Assembly: GCA_041741415.1 (NCBI GenBank)
Contig: JBGSKC010000021.1
Coordinates: 62,001-126,000 of the forward strand
Origin: JANQTF01 sp041741415
Lineage (GTDB): Bacteria > Bacteroidota > Bacteroidia > J057
Reading direction: 5' to 3'
Length of the DNA stretch: 64,000 nucleotides
Shown: positions 53,705 to 63,310 of the stretch, in pieces
Layout of the letters: every line of letters starts with the position of its first letter
Numbering within the stretch: position 1 is the first letter of the stretch
Notes under the pieces: model-generated
What the model saw: the letters and a program-made list of their open reading frames with translations, nothing else
The model's database searches: none
What the model was told of the DNA's origin: nothing
Made by a program: the position numbers and the translations under genes

Positions 53705-53955
53705 GGGGGAAAACACTGATGGTCAACAGGAGCTGTTACAGGCAAGGGACCAACGCTACTGCGATCGCAAGATGCGAAGTTTCTTCGATTTCCTTCACTT
53801 GCCCTTTCACCTGATCTTGACGATTTCTGCGCTGAAATGCCAGGAGTCGGTTTCACCTGACAATTCGCCTACGCTTTCGTCGTTTTCCTTTCGTTTGCAC
53901 TTCCGGCGTCCGATTTTCTTTGGCAAATGCCCCTGCCAACCCCTAACTTTCCCTT

Positions 53956-54450
53956 ATGAAAAACATCTCCCTGCTTCTTCTTTTTCTTTGCTCTGTAATG
54001 TTTCTTCCCGCTCAAAGCGGTCCTTCACAGGCTTGGTCTGGCGACTTGGCGTTGCTGTTTGAAGGGTTCGTGGTAGATGAAGAACGCCTGAGCCATGAAG
54101 CCTTTTGCCTGAGCAACAAGGATACCCTGATGCTGCGCTATGAGCCTGGCACTGGTGTTGATGGGCAGTTCGTGGTGCTGGGCTGTGAAATCTGGGGGCA
54201 AGTTTCCCTGGGCGAGCCAACACTCCTGGGCCAGGTCCCGATCGGCCAGCCCGGAAACCCCGCCGAACTGTCTTTGCCGCTGGCCACCTTTGTTCCATCA
54301 CATCTCATTCCTGATGGCGGTAAAGCGGTGCGCATCATGCTGCGGGTGCGCCGCATCATCGAAGTGGATGGAAGCCGTTACCTCGGTCATATCGACGTGC
54401 CGGAAGCAGCCACTGATTTCACCTTCCTCATGACCCGCTCCTGTGAGTAG
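53956..54450 (+). CDS. Hypothetical exported protein, 164 residues
   Basis: Signal peptide MKNISLLLLFLCSVMFLPAQ is clear. The mature part is about 145 residues and beta-rich (VVLGCEIWGQVSLGEPTLLG, AVRIMLRVRRIIEVDGSRYL); a cysteine at GCEI and one at the penultimate position could form a disulfide. No family recognised. It is convergent with the S41 protease gene, with 6 bases between stops. Confidence 0.65.
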   Translation: MKNISLLLLFLCSVMFLPAQSGPSQAWSGDLALLFEGFVVDEERLSHEAFCLSNKDTLMLRYEPGTGVDGQFVVLGCEIWGQVSLGEPTLLGQVPIGQPGNPAELSLPLATFVPSHLIPDGGKAVRIMLRVRRIIEVDGSRYLGHIDVPEAATDFTFLMTRSCE

Positions 54451-54456
54451 CCAGAT

Positions 54457-56127
54457 TTAACGGCTCAGCAAGCGGCGGTACCGGCTTTGGTCGTGCATTA
54501 CCTGAACTGCCTCCCGGATATCGGCATCAAAGGAAAAGCCCGACTCGAGCAGCCCCTGCTTAAAGTAATACCGCGACACAATGGCCTGGCGCAACGCCTC
54601 AGAAATCGCTTCCCGGTGGCGCTCCAGGTCTCGCTGCTTGAGCTGCTCCAATTCGCGGCGCAGCTGGGTCACCTCTTCGCTGAGGGTGGATTCCAGTCCA
54701 TCCTGCGGCAAAGCCTGCGCAAAAGCCGACAGATCTGCCTCGGAGCGGGTGGAAAATTGAAAGCCGCGCGCTTTGACAAATGCCACAAACTCTGCGTAGG
54801 TACTTTCCTCCACACGAAACTCCCGCGGGCTGGTGATGCTGTCGTTTTTCAGCATAAAATCGGTCACAAAATCGAAGATCACGCCCTCTTCCAGTAGGGC
54901 GAGCAAGGCAGTGGGAGCTTCCGACTGGGCCACTTCCACATCTGGCGCGATGCCGCCGCCGTCGTACACGAGCCGCCCGGCCCTTGTTTCGAAGGTGTGA
55001 ATGGCGGAATCGGGCACTTTGCCCGGGCTGCCGTCGGGGTTGCGGTGAGCATAATCGATGGATTGAATGCAGCGGCCTGAGGGAATGTAGTAGCGGGCGA
55101 TGGTCACTTTCATCTGAGTGTTATAAACCAGCGGTCTCACATTCTGCACAAGGCCTTTCCCATAGCTACGCCGACCCAGCACCACGCCCCTGTCGAGGTC
55201 CTGGATAGCACCCGACACGATTTCGGAGGCACTGGCGCTGTTTTCATCGATCAGGACCACCAGCGGAATGTCGGTGTCGAGGGCTGGGCGCAGCGTCGAA
55301 AACCGCTGGTTGGAGGCGGGGGTTCGGCCCTTCATTTCAGAGATAAGGGTTCCCTGCGGCACGAAAACGTTGCAAACATTAACGGCTTCATCGAGGCGCC
55401 CGCCGGGGTTGCCACGCAGGTCGAGGATTACTCCGGCCAGGTCGGGATGGCTTTCTTTGAGCTGCTTAAGCGCTGAAGCGACTTCGTTACCGGCGCTGCC
55501 CATGAAATTGTTGAGCAAAATGTATCCAATGGAGTCGTTGATCATGCCGGAGAAAGGCACGTTTTCGGGCTGAGCAGCGCTGCCGCCACGGGTGAGAGTG
55601 AGTTTCATGGGATTGCCCTGGCCGGGGCGCAGCACTTCCAGTTTTACCTGGCTGCCCGGCTCGCCCTGAATGAGGTTTTGGGCCTCGTCCAGGCTGCGGC
55701 CATCCTTGCCGATTGCCTCGTCGTCGATGCGCAGAATGCGGTCTCCCACCCGCAGGCCTGCCTTATCGGCTACGCCATCCTGAAAAAGTTCCAGGATCAG
55801 AATATCGGCACCGCGCTGGCCAAGTTCCGCCCCAATGCCGCTGAGCTGGCCGGAATTGAGCACCATGCTTTGCTCGATCATGCTTTCGGGGAAAAAGTTG
55901 GTGTAGGGATCCAGCCCCTCAAGCATGGCGAAAATACCCGTTTGCATCATCTCAGTTGGGTTTGTTTCGTCCACATACACGGTATTGACCTCCGTGAAGA
56001 CCTTCCCGAAGATGTCCATGTTGCGGGAGATCTCGAAGTATTTGTCGGCACCGCGAAAGCCGAGAAGGAGCAAGGCTGCAAAGCCGAGGGTGAAGAGAAA
56101 GCGGTGTGAGCGAATAAAATGGCGCAT
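54457..56127 (-). CDS. S41-family C-terminal processing protease
   Basis: A periplasmic serine protease with a Ser/Lys dyad. The 556-residue product has an N-terminal anchor (FLFTLGFAALLLLGF), the family's helical segment with GLDPYTNFFPE (near residue 71), a PDZ domain at about 90-185 (SGIGAELGQRGADI, GLRVGDRILRIDDEAI), and the protease core with GVILDLRGNPGGRLDEAVNV, the serine in ENSASASE (297-301) and Lys324 in RRSYGKGLVQ. This is the CtpA/Prc type that trims or degrades envelope proteins. A further C-terminal coiled region (about 450-556) is typical for Bacteroidota members. The ATG at 56127 is chosen for the anchor. Confidence 0.95.
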   Translation of the reverse strand: MRHFIRSHRFLFTLGFAALLLLGFRGADKYFEISRNMDIFGKVFTEVNTVYVDETNPTEMMQTGIFAMLEGLDPYTNFFPESMIEQSMVLNSGQLSGIGAELGQRGADILILELFQDGVADKAGLRVGDRILRIDDEAIGKDGRSLDEAQNLIQGEPGSQVKLEVLRPGQGNPMKLTLTRGGSAAQPENVPFSGMINDSIGYILLNNFMGSAGNEVASALKQLKESHPDLAGVILDLRGNPGGRLDEAVNVCNVFVPQGTLISEMKGRTPASNQRFSTLRPALDTDIPLVVLIDENSASASEIVSGAIQDLDRGVVLGRRSYGKGLVQNVRPLVYNTQMKVTIARYYIPSGRCIQSIDYAHRNPDGSPGKVPDSAIHTFETRAGRLVYDGGGIAPDVEVAQSEAPTALLALLEEGVIFDFVTDFMLKNDSITSPREFRVEESTYAEFVAFVKARGFQFSTRSEADLSAFAQALPQDGLESTLSEEVTQLRRELEQLKQRDLERHREAISEALRQAIVSRYYFKQGLLESGFSFDADIREAVQVMHDQSRYRRLLSR

Positions 56128-56398
56128 AGGGTTGGAGATTCGGAGGCAGAGGCCAATCGAAGCCAAAAGATAGGCATTTGCAGGGAGTTTGGCACAAGCA
56201 AAGCTTGCGAGTTGTGGCGGGAAAGAACTAAGGAGACCGGATCTGGCTGAAAAGTGAGGAGAATATTGGCACACCAATTTATTTTACTCTAAAAACAGTT
56301 TTTGCCAGAAAATAAATCTATCCCTTTTGAAAAAGACTGTTATTTTTCTGCAACGATTGTTCAACCTCCCTGTGATACAGCAAACACGCCAATCAACC

Positions 56399-58480
56399 AT
56401 GCGTAGGGTCTTGGTGCTCTTTCTATTGACCTTCACCAAGCCCTGGACGATCTACGCCACAGACAGTCGGCTCGACAGTCTGTGGATGGTTTTTGGACAA
56501 GCCGCCCTGCAGGGAGACACCGCTGGCTGGGTAAATGCAGGGGTTGGCATTGCGGAGGCTCACTTCTGGCGGGAAGACCCCGCCGATTCTGCCAGAATGG
56601 CTGCCAGGCCCTTGTTCCATTTTGCCAGGCAAACCAAGAACATGGACCTCAAGGCGGTTTGTTACTCCACGTTTGCCTATTACCTGGTTTCTAAAACGGC
56701 GGCAGACAGTATCAGACATTATTTTTCTCCCCTTTGGCACAAAACGAACAACCTGGAAGACAAGCATCTCCTGGGCGAAATGCTGTTTTTGGCCCCCTAC
56801 TACGGCTATGACAAAAGCGATTTTATCCAGCTTACCCACACTGCGGTTCAAACGGCCCGGCAGTTGAATGACCCCAAAAAAGAGGCATCTGCCTTGTTGG
56901 GCCTGAGCATAGCCTACCTGGATAAAAACATGTATTTTGAGGCCAGCGAATCGCTGGAAAAGGCACTTGACCTCGCGACTGAGGCAGGCGACGGAACTTT
57001 GCAGGCTGATATTCGGCACAACATAGGTCTGCTTTGGATCCAGATTGGCGACGAGGAAAAAGCAGTGGAATTAGCGCGCAAAAACGAGCAATATGGCTGG
57101 GAAGCACAAGATCCCTACCCGATTATTTTTGCCCTCTTCATCCAGTGTGATGCAGCATTCAATCAGCAGAATTACCAGCTGGAGGAGCGCCTTGCGCGGA
57201 AAATTCTGTCCATTTCAGATTCCACCAGGCTGCTCAATAATATCGGGTATGGATATTTCCTCCTTGCTCAGGCGCTGCTCTATCAACGGCAACCAGATTC
57301 GGCCATTTACTACGGCAAACAAGGAGCGCTCCTGTCCAGGCAACTGGCCGAACTCAAAGAACAGGCCGATTGCCATTACATCGTGGCAGATGCTTATTTT
57401 CAGAAGAAGGAACTCGATTCTGCCCTTCATTTTGGCCAACTGGTGCTGGCCTACGACACCGACCAATATACCAAGATCCTTGTTCAGCGGCTCATGGCCA
57501 ATATATTTGAAGCAAGAGGAGATTTTCAGCAAGCCTACCTGCACAGAACAGCCGCAGAAGCGCTCTTAGCAGCCCAGACTGAAGAAAAAAACATCGCCTC
57601 TACCCTGGAGCGAATCCTGGAGAGTGAAAACCAGCACCATCAGGAGCTTCAGGCACTTGCTTATGCCAATGACCTGCGCATTTTGTGGCTGGCTGCAGGG
57701 CTGGGCTTCCTGGTTCTTCTGACCATTTCTGTGGGCTATTGGCTCCGTAGCACCCGGCGGCAAAACGACAAATTGCTTCGGCTCAATTCGAGCCTCGACC
57801 GGAATAACCAGGCCCTCAAACGCTTTGCCTACCTCGCCTCCCACGATTTGCTGGAACCGATTCGCGTGATCGGAACTACAGGCACCCTGCTCAAACGCAA
57901 ACTTGCCCAGGGAAGCTCCGAAGAGAACCTTCGGTCGCTGGGTTTCATCGAAACCAGCGCTGCCACCCTTCATCTGCTGTCGAAAGGCATTCAAACCTAT
58001 GTAAACAGCTTGCTCAACACAGAACCCGCCCAGCAGTGGTCGGCAGCAGACCTGCGCATGCTGCTGGAAAAGCTCCGGCATTTGCCCGGCATTCCCGCCC
58101 CGGAAGCCCTGAGCTGGGAGTTGCCAGAAAGCCTGCCACCCTTTTCCTTTCCTGCCAAAGAGCTCGACTATATTCTCACAGAATTGGTCGGAAACGGATT
58201 CAAATACAACAATGGCCCCCACCCGGAAGTCCACCTTCGCTTTTCTGTCCAGCCCGGAGCGATCCTCGTGCAAGTATCTGATAACGGGCCAGGGATCCCT
58301 GAGCAATACCGGGAAACAGTATTTGATCCCTTTGTTTCCTTGCAAAACAAAACCGAAAGCCAGTCTGCCGGTCTGGGCTTGTCTCTGGCTAAACTGCTGG
58401 TAGAAAAACACCACGGCAACATCAGCTTATCGAGGCCTGCAGAAAGCGGACTTGAGATTCAGTTCACAATTCCCGCCTGA
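56399..58480 (+). CDS. Membrane histidine kinase with periplasmic TPR sensor
   Basis: A 693-residue hybrid of a TPR-type sensor and a kinase. A signal/anchor sequence (RRVLVLFLLTFTKPW) is followed by about 400 residues of helical repeats (for example ALLGLSIAYLDKNMYFEASE and LLWIQIGDEEKAVELARKNE), a membrane helix (LRILWLAAGLGFLVLLTISV), a coiled coil, and the kinase domain: H-box RFAYLASHDLLEPIRV with His482, N-box ELVGNGFKYN, G1 VSDNGPGIPE, F FDPF and G2 SAGLGLSLAK. It fits the HPK class with DHp HATPase of Bacteroidota TPR kinases. No response regulator is adjacent. The ATG at 56399 is preferred to a TTG at 56327. Confidence 0.9.
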   Translation: MRRVLVLFLLTFTKPWTIYATDSRLDSLWMVFGQAALQGDTAGWVNAGVGIAEAHFWREDPADSARMAARPLFHFARQTKNMDLKAVCYSTFAYYLVSKTAADSIRHYFSPLWHKTNNLEDKHLLGEMLFLAPYYGYDKSDFIQLTHTAVQTARQLNDPKKEASALLGLSIAYLDKNMYFEASESLEKALDLATEAGDGTLQADIRHNIGLLWIQIGDEEKAVELARKNEQYGWEAQDPYPIIFALFIQCDAAFNQQNYQLEERLARKILSISDSTRLLNNIGYGYFLLAQALLYQRQPDSAIYYGKQGALLSRQLAELKEQADCHYIVADAYFQKKELDSALHFGQLVLAYDTDQYTKILVQRLMANIFEARGDFQQAYLHRTAAEALLAAQTEEKNIASTLERILESENQHHQELQALAYANDLRILWLAAGLGFLVLLTISVGYWLRSTRRQNDKLLRLNSSLDRNNQALKRFAYLASHDLLEPIRVIGTTGTLLKRKLAQGSSEENLRSLGFIETSAATLHLLSKGIQTYVNSLLNTEPAQQWSAADLRMLLEKLRHLPGIPAPEALSWELPESLPPFSFPAKELDYILTELVGNGFKYNNGPHPEVHLRFSVQPGAILVQVSDNGPGIPEQYRETVFDPFVSLQNKTESQSAGLGLSLAKLLVEKHHGNISLSRPAESGLEIQFTIPA

Positions 58481-58612
58481 CATAGCCAAAAGCCACGACG
58501 GAGAAAGATGGTTTCCTGCTGATTCCTCCCTAGCTTCGGGCGAGAAGTCATGATTTCGACCCAATTCTTTGTAAAGCAAAGGGTCATTGTCCCATTCAGA
58601 GAAACGCTATCC

Positions 58613-59359
58613 ATGGTGCTATTGCTTCGACAGTGGGGATTGCTCCTCCTGTTCTTTGCCTCCTTGACCTATGCTCAAACCGACTCTGCCCAGCTTGCCT
58701 CCCTGCAACTGAGCTGGGCACAGCAGCAGCAGCTTCCGCTGAGGGCGCTCCCCGCATTTAACGGTATTCACTACACACAGCCCAGCCCGCAGGTCACAGG
58801 TACCCCCTGGCTGATTGAATCCTTTGTGGCAGGCAGCATTCGCTGGCGAGGTCAGGACATCCCTTTTGGCCAGCTCCGATACGACCTCGTCCTCGACAGG
58901 GTCCTGATGCTGTTTCCCGATACCATGGCTGTGACCATCATGATGATGCCTGAGCTGGTGCCGGCATTCTCCCTCCAGGGGCGCTTATTTGCCCTGCCCG
59001 AAGCACTCCCCAACCCCGACTGCCCCCCGGCACTTCGCCAGGGCTACCACGAGGTTGGGTTCTTTTCTCCGGAATTAGCCCTCCTGGCCAAACACAAAAA
59101 ACTCCTCGAACTCAACAGCAGCTCCAGCCGGCCCAAGTGGTTCTACGACGACCAGAGCAGCCGCTATGTGTATGCCCAAGGCTCCTATTCCCGCTTTTCG
59201 GGAAAAAGCAGCCTGCTCAGGGCCCTGGGAAAAGACCAGGCCCGCCTTGCCAAAACCTTCCTCCGCGAGCAGAACCTGCGCGTGCGAAAAGCTGATATCC
59301 CTGAACTTGCACCGCTGTTCGCCTACCTCTCCCAACAAACCCCCAACCCCCAGCCATGA
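58613..59359 (+). CDS. Hypothetical exported protein coupled to TonB-dependent receptor
   Basis: A 248-residue protein with a signal peptide (RQWGLLLLFFASLTYAQ). The mature part contains a Ser-rich stretch (LLELNSSSSRPKWFYDD) and a basic C-terminal half. No family recognised. Its stop overlaps the ATG of the TonB-dependent receptor gene (ATGA at 59356), so it is the first gene of that operon and probably acts with the receptor, for example as a processing or assembly factor, which is inference only. The ATG at 58613 is preferred to that at 58550 because it places the hydrophobic core correctly. Confidence 0.7.
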   Translation: MVLLLRQWGLLLLFFASLTYAQTDSAQLASLQLSWAQQQQLPLRALPAFNGIHYTQPSPQVTGTPWLIESFVAGSIRWRGQDIPFGQLRYDLVLDRVLMLFPDTMAVTIMMMPELVPAFSLQGRLFALPEALPNPDCPPALRQGYHEVGFFSPELALLAKHKKLLELNSSSSRPKWFYDDQSSRYVYAQGSYSRFSGKSSLLRALGKDQARLAKTFLREQNLRVRKADIPELAPLFAYLSQQTPNPQP

Positions 59360-62091
59360 ACCGGAGACTTTTCCTCATGCTCTTCATTGGGTGGGCTGGT
59401 CAATTGGCCACCTTGGCACAAACCCTGCCCACCAGCCTTGACGGCCTTCGGTTGTCTGAATTTGTGGAACGACTTGAAGACGGGCAGGCCCTGCGATTTT
59501 ACTATCCAGCCGGATGGGACAGCCTCCGCATTTCTGTGCCCACCAGCAACCTGAACCTGGACCAGGTGCTTTCCCGCAGCTTAACCGGCCAATCCGCCTC
59601 CTATTGGATCAGCGAATCGGGGCAGGTGTTTTTGTGGAATGGCGGGCCTATCAACCTGCGCTTCCCAGTGGCAGCCCCTTCACTCAACCGCGAAATCAGC
59701 GACGAAGAATGGGAGGTTCTGGCTCATGCAGAGCCAATTACCCGTGCCGGACCGGACCGGAGAGAAGAGCAGCAACTGGGCAAAGACCTGGGTGCTTCCC
59801 GCGGGGTGATCTCGGGAAAAGTGCTTGACCGGGCCACCGGCACCCCGATTGCGGGCGCCACGGTGATGGTGCAGGCCCTGGGGCAGGGCACCTATACTGA
59901 TGACCAGGGCTATTTTGCCCTCAGCCTGCCCACCGGCCTGCGCGAGCTCACCATTCGCAGCTACGGCATGGCAGAAGTCATACAGCCGGTGCGCCTCCTT
60001 GGCGATGCCACCCTCGACATTGAGCTGGAGGAAGAAGTAAAAGAACTCGAAGAAGTTGTGATCGAAGCCCAGCGGCGGCAGAACGTGGACGATGTACAAA
60101 TGGGCGTCGATCAAATCACCATTGCCGCGATCAGGCAAATGCCCAGTTTGCTCGGAGAGGTGGATGTGATCCGTTCGGCGCTGATGCTGCCGGGGGTGCA
60201 GTCGGTGGGCGAAGGCGCTGCCGGTTTCAATGTGCGCGGAGGAGCCGTGGATCAAAACCTGGTTTTGCTGCAGGACGCCCCGGTGTTCAACCCCAACCAC
60301 CTGTTTGGCTTTTTCTCTGCTTTTCACCCCGACATGGTGAGCGATTTCAAGCTCTACAAAAGCGGCATTCCGGCCCAGTATGGCGGGCGAATCTCCTCAA
60401 TCATGGAAGTGGGGATCAAAGAGGGGAACCGCAAGCGAATGGAGCTTCGGGGAGGGATCAGTCCGATAGCGGGTCGCCTGAGCGTTGAAGGCCCGCTGGC
60501 GGGCCAGAAAGGCAGCTTTGTGCTGGGCGGGCGCACTACTTATTCCAACTGGCTGCTGAGCCGCGTGCCGGATGCCGAGGTGCGAAACAGCCAGGCCTAT
60601 TTTGGCGACCTCACCCTGCGTGCCACCCTGGAGCCCAATGCCAACAACCGGATCGACCTTAGCGCCTACATCAGCCAGGATCGCTTTGCCTTTAACGGAG
60701 ACACCGCATTTTCCTACCAAAACCGAAGCAACAGCCTCAGCTGGAAGCATTTTTTCTCCAGGCAGTTGTATGGCGTCGTGACCGGAATTTACAGCCACTA
60801 CGGCTATCAGGTGCAGAGCGAGGGCCAGCCTGAGAATGCCTTTGAATTATCGTACCAGCTTGACCATGTGGAAGGCAAGGCCGAGCTTACCTGGCTGCGT
60901 TTTTCCGACCACTACCTCCGGGCTGGGGTGAACGCCATTCGCTACGACCTGCGGCCAGGCACCATGCGCCCCATTCGCCAGGAATCCCTCATTTCCGACA
61001 TTGATGTGCAGCGGGAGCTGGCATTGGAATCGGGCATTTACCTCAGCGACGAATGGCGGGTAAACGACAGGCTGAGCCTCTATGGCGGCCTGCGGTACTC
61101 GTGGTTTGCAGCCCTGGGCTCCAGAACCCTGCTGCAGTATGCACCCAACGCGCCGAGAGAGCTCGACAACGTGACCGATACCCTCAGCTACGCCAACGGC
61201 GATATACTCAAAACCTACCAGGGGCCCGAGCTTCGCTTTTCGATGCGGCTCAACCTCGACGAAAACAGCTCCATCAAGGCCAGCTACAACCGGATGCGGC
61301 AATACATCCACCGCGTATCCAACACCGTTTCCATTGCCCCTACCGATATCTGGAAACTGAGCGATCCCTACATAGGCCCGCAAATCGGCGACCAGTACGC
61401 GGTGGGCTATTTCCGGAACCTTCGCAGAAACACTGTCGAGGCCTCGGTGGAATTGTACTACAAGCCCATTCAAAACATCATCGACTACAAAGGAGGAGCT
61501 GATCTGTTGCTGAACGAGCATGTCGAAACCGAGCTGCTCAGCGGCATCGGGCGGGCCTATGGGGTGGAGCTGCTGATCAAAAAACCATCAGGGCGGCTCA
61601 ATGGCTGGATTGGGTACACCTATTCGCGGACCTTCATCCGGGTGAATGGGGAATTTCCGGAAGACCGCGTGAACAACGGTGCGTATTTCCCCGCCAACTA
61701 CGACAAGCCCCACGATTTCACCACGGTGATTAACTACAAGGTGAGTCGCCGGGTGAGTTTTTCGGGGAATGTGACCTACAGCACAGGGCGGCCCATTACC
61801 CTGCCTGTGGCGCAGTACAATTATGCCGGAAGCGCCCGGGTGTTCTACTCCGACCGAAACGCCTACCGTGTGCCCGACTATTTCCGGGTGGATGCAGCTT
61901 TGAACCTGGAAGGATCTCACCGGCTCAAAAAGCTGGCGCACTCCTCCTGGTCACTCTCGGTGTATAACCTCCTGGGGCGAAACAATGTCTATTCGATCTA
62001 TTTCGTCTCCTCCATGAGCCGGGTAAATGGGTACCAGCTGTCCATTTTCAGCAAACCAATTCTCACCATTACCTACAATTTCCGACTGTGA
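59356..62091 (+). CDS. TonB-dependent outer-membrane receptor with STN and carboxypeptidase-like domains
   Basis: A 911-residue outer-membrane transporter energised by TonB. After a signal peptide, residues about 20-100 form an STN-like domain (RLSEFVERLEDGQALRFYYP), about 145-225 a carboxypeptidase-regulatory-like domain (GVISGKVLDRATGTPIAGAT), then the plug (QMPSLLGEVDVIRSALMLPG, GFNVRGGAVDQNLVLLQDAP, GIPAQYGGRISSIMEV) and a long beta-barrel. STN domains usually couple a receptor to an anti-sigma factor, but no sigma/anti-sigma pair is in the window. The DUF4249 gene after it is the usual partner in one class of such systems. Substrate cannot be predicted. Confidence 0.94.
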   Translation: MNRRLFLMLFIGWAGQLATLAQTLPTSLDGLRLSEFVERLEDGQALRFYYPAGWDSLRISVPTSNLNLDQVLSRSLTGQSASYWISESGQVFLWNGGPINLRFPVAAPSLNREISDEEWEVLAHAEPITRAGPDRREEQQLGKDLGASRGVISGKVLDRATGTPIAGATVMVQALGQGTYTDDQGYFALSLPTGLRELTIRSYGMAEVIQPVRLLGDATLDIELEEEVKELEEVVIEAQRRQNVDDVQMGVDQITIAAIRQMPSLLGEVDVIRSALMLPGVQSVGEGAAGFNVRGGAVDQNLVLLQDAPVFNPNHLFGFFSAFHPDMVSDFKLYKSGIPAQYGGRISSIMEVGIKEGNRKRMELRGGISPIAGRLSVEGPLAGQKGSFVLGGRTTYSNWLLSRVPDAEVRNSQAYFGDLTLRATLEPNANNRIDLSAYISQDRFAFNGDTAFSYQNRSNSLSWKHFFSRQLYGVVTGIYSHYGYQVQSEGQPENAFELSYQLDHVEGKAELTWLRFSDHYLRAGVNAIRYDLRPGTMRPIRQESLISDIDVQRELALESGIYLSDEWRVNDRLSLYGGLRYSWFAALGSRTLLQYAPNAPRELDNVTDTLSYANGDILKTYQGPELRFSMRLNLDENSSIKASYNRMRQYIHRVSNTVSIAPTDIWKLSDPYIGPQIGDQYAVGYFRNLRRNTVEASVELYYKPIQNIIDYKGGADLLLNEHVETELLSGIGRAYGVELLIKKPSGRLNGWIGYTYSRTFIRVNGEFPEDRVNNGAYFPANYDKPHDFTTVINYKVSRRVSFSGNVTYSTGRPITLPVAQYNYAGSARVFYSDRNAYRVPDYFRVDAALNLEGSHRLKKLAHSSWSLSVYNLLGRNNVYSIYFVSSMSRVNGYQLSIFSKPILTITYNFRL

Positions 62092-63299
62092 TGCGGCAAC
62101 CAAAATATATTCTCTCCCTGCTAAACTGGCTTGCCTTTGTGATGTTGATCGCAAGCGGTTGCACAGAACCTTATACCCCCGAGATTGAAGGCGCTGCAGA
62201 CTTTCTGGTGGTGGAGGGCCGAATCACGGACGACACCTCGGGAAGTAGTTTTACCCTGAACAGAACTTTCCCCTTTGACGCTACCCTGGCCGAAAAAGTA
62301 ACTGGTGCAGAACTGGCGATTGAAACGCGGACCGGGCAGCGGCATGTGCTGGCAGAAACCGAGGAAGGACTGTATCGAAGCGACCCCTCGGCATTTGTTC
62401 CTGTGCGGGGCGAGGAATACCGCCTCTACATTCGGTTAGCCAGCGGCTCCACCTACGCCTCCGGCTATGAGCTGATGAAGTCTTCTCCGGTCATCGAATC
62501 GGTGAGCTGGCAACCCGCTGAGGAGGAAGGCGACGAGCCCGGCATGCTCAGACGCGGCCTTGAATTCAGGCTCACCACCGAAGACCCAGAAGGGAATTCC
62601 CGCTTTTATCGCTGGTCGGTGGACGAAACCTGGGAGTTTCGCGTGCCCTATCCGATATCTGGCACCTGGACTTTTGAGCCCACTGCCGAGTTCACCACTT
62701 TCCCCCCTGGAACCAACACAGAGGTGTGCTATCGTTTTGGCAAATCCAGTGAAATCCTGCTGGGCAGCACCCGACAACTCGTTCAGGACCGCATTGAGCA
62801 GGCCCGGATTCTGTTTGTGGATGCCCGCAGTGGAAAGCTCGGCTATGGATACAGCGCATTGGTAAAACAGGATGTATTGAGTGAGGATGAATATGCCTTC
62901 TACCAAACCCTTCGGCAAAACACCGAAACCACGGGCTCCATCTTCGACCCTGTGCCGTCCGAAAGCCGGGGAAATATCCACAACCTCAACGACCCGGAAG
63001 AAATCGTGCTTGGATATATCGGGGCCTCTTCCCGGCAAACCATCCGCTTGTTCGTTCACCCGAATGATGTGCCTGATGAAGTAGGAACCCTCTTTCAGCC
63101 CTACAAAAGTTGCATGCCCGACTCCCTGCCCCTCAACTACCGGACCCTTTCCAACCGCCTCAGTCAGGGAGGCTATTCATTTTACGACTACGTTCTCAAC
63201 CAAATGGGCTTCATCGTGGGCTTCCAGGTGGTAACCTCCACCTGCGGCGACTGCCGCCTCACGGGGAGCCCCGAGAAACCATCCTTCTGGCCGTGGTAA
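62088..63299 (+). CDS. DUF4249 outer-membrane lipoprotein
   Basis: A 403-residue lipoprotein. The signal ends in the lipobox IASGC, giving an acylated Cys, then TEPYTPEIEGAADFLVVEGR, the DUF4249 opening. A beta-rich domain follows (GSSFTLNRTFPFDATLAEKV, GEEYRLYIRLASGSTYAS) and a C-terminal part with cysteines (SCMPDSL..., TSTCGDCRLTG) that probably form disulfides. DUF4249 proteins occur directly after TonB-dependent receptors in Bacteroidota and are likely accessory surface proteins, though their substrate is unknown. Its ATG overlaps the receptor stop (ATGA). Confidence 0.92.
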   Translation: MMRQPKYILSLLNWLAFVMLIASGCTEPYTPEIEGAADFLVVEGRITDDTSGSSFTLNRTFPFDATLAEKVTGAELAIETRTGQRHVLAETEEGLYRSDPSAFVPVRGEEYRLYIRLASGSTYASGYELMKSSPVIESVSWQPAEEEGDEPGMLRRGLEFRLTTEDPEGNSRFYRWSVDETWEFRVPYPISGTWTFEPTAEFTTFPPGTNTEVCYRFGKSSEILLGSTRQLVQDRIEQARILFVDARSGKLGYGYSALVKQDVLSEDEYAFYQTLRQNTETTGSIFDPVPSESRGNIHNLNDPEEIVLGYIGASSRQTIRLFVHPNDVPDEVGTLFQPYKSCMPDSLPLNYRTLSNRLSQGGYSFYDYVLNQMGFIVGFQVVTSTCGDCRLTGSPEKPSFWPW

Positions 63300-63310
63300 T
63301 TTCCTCCAAT

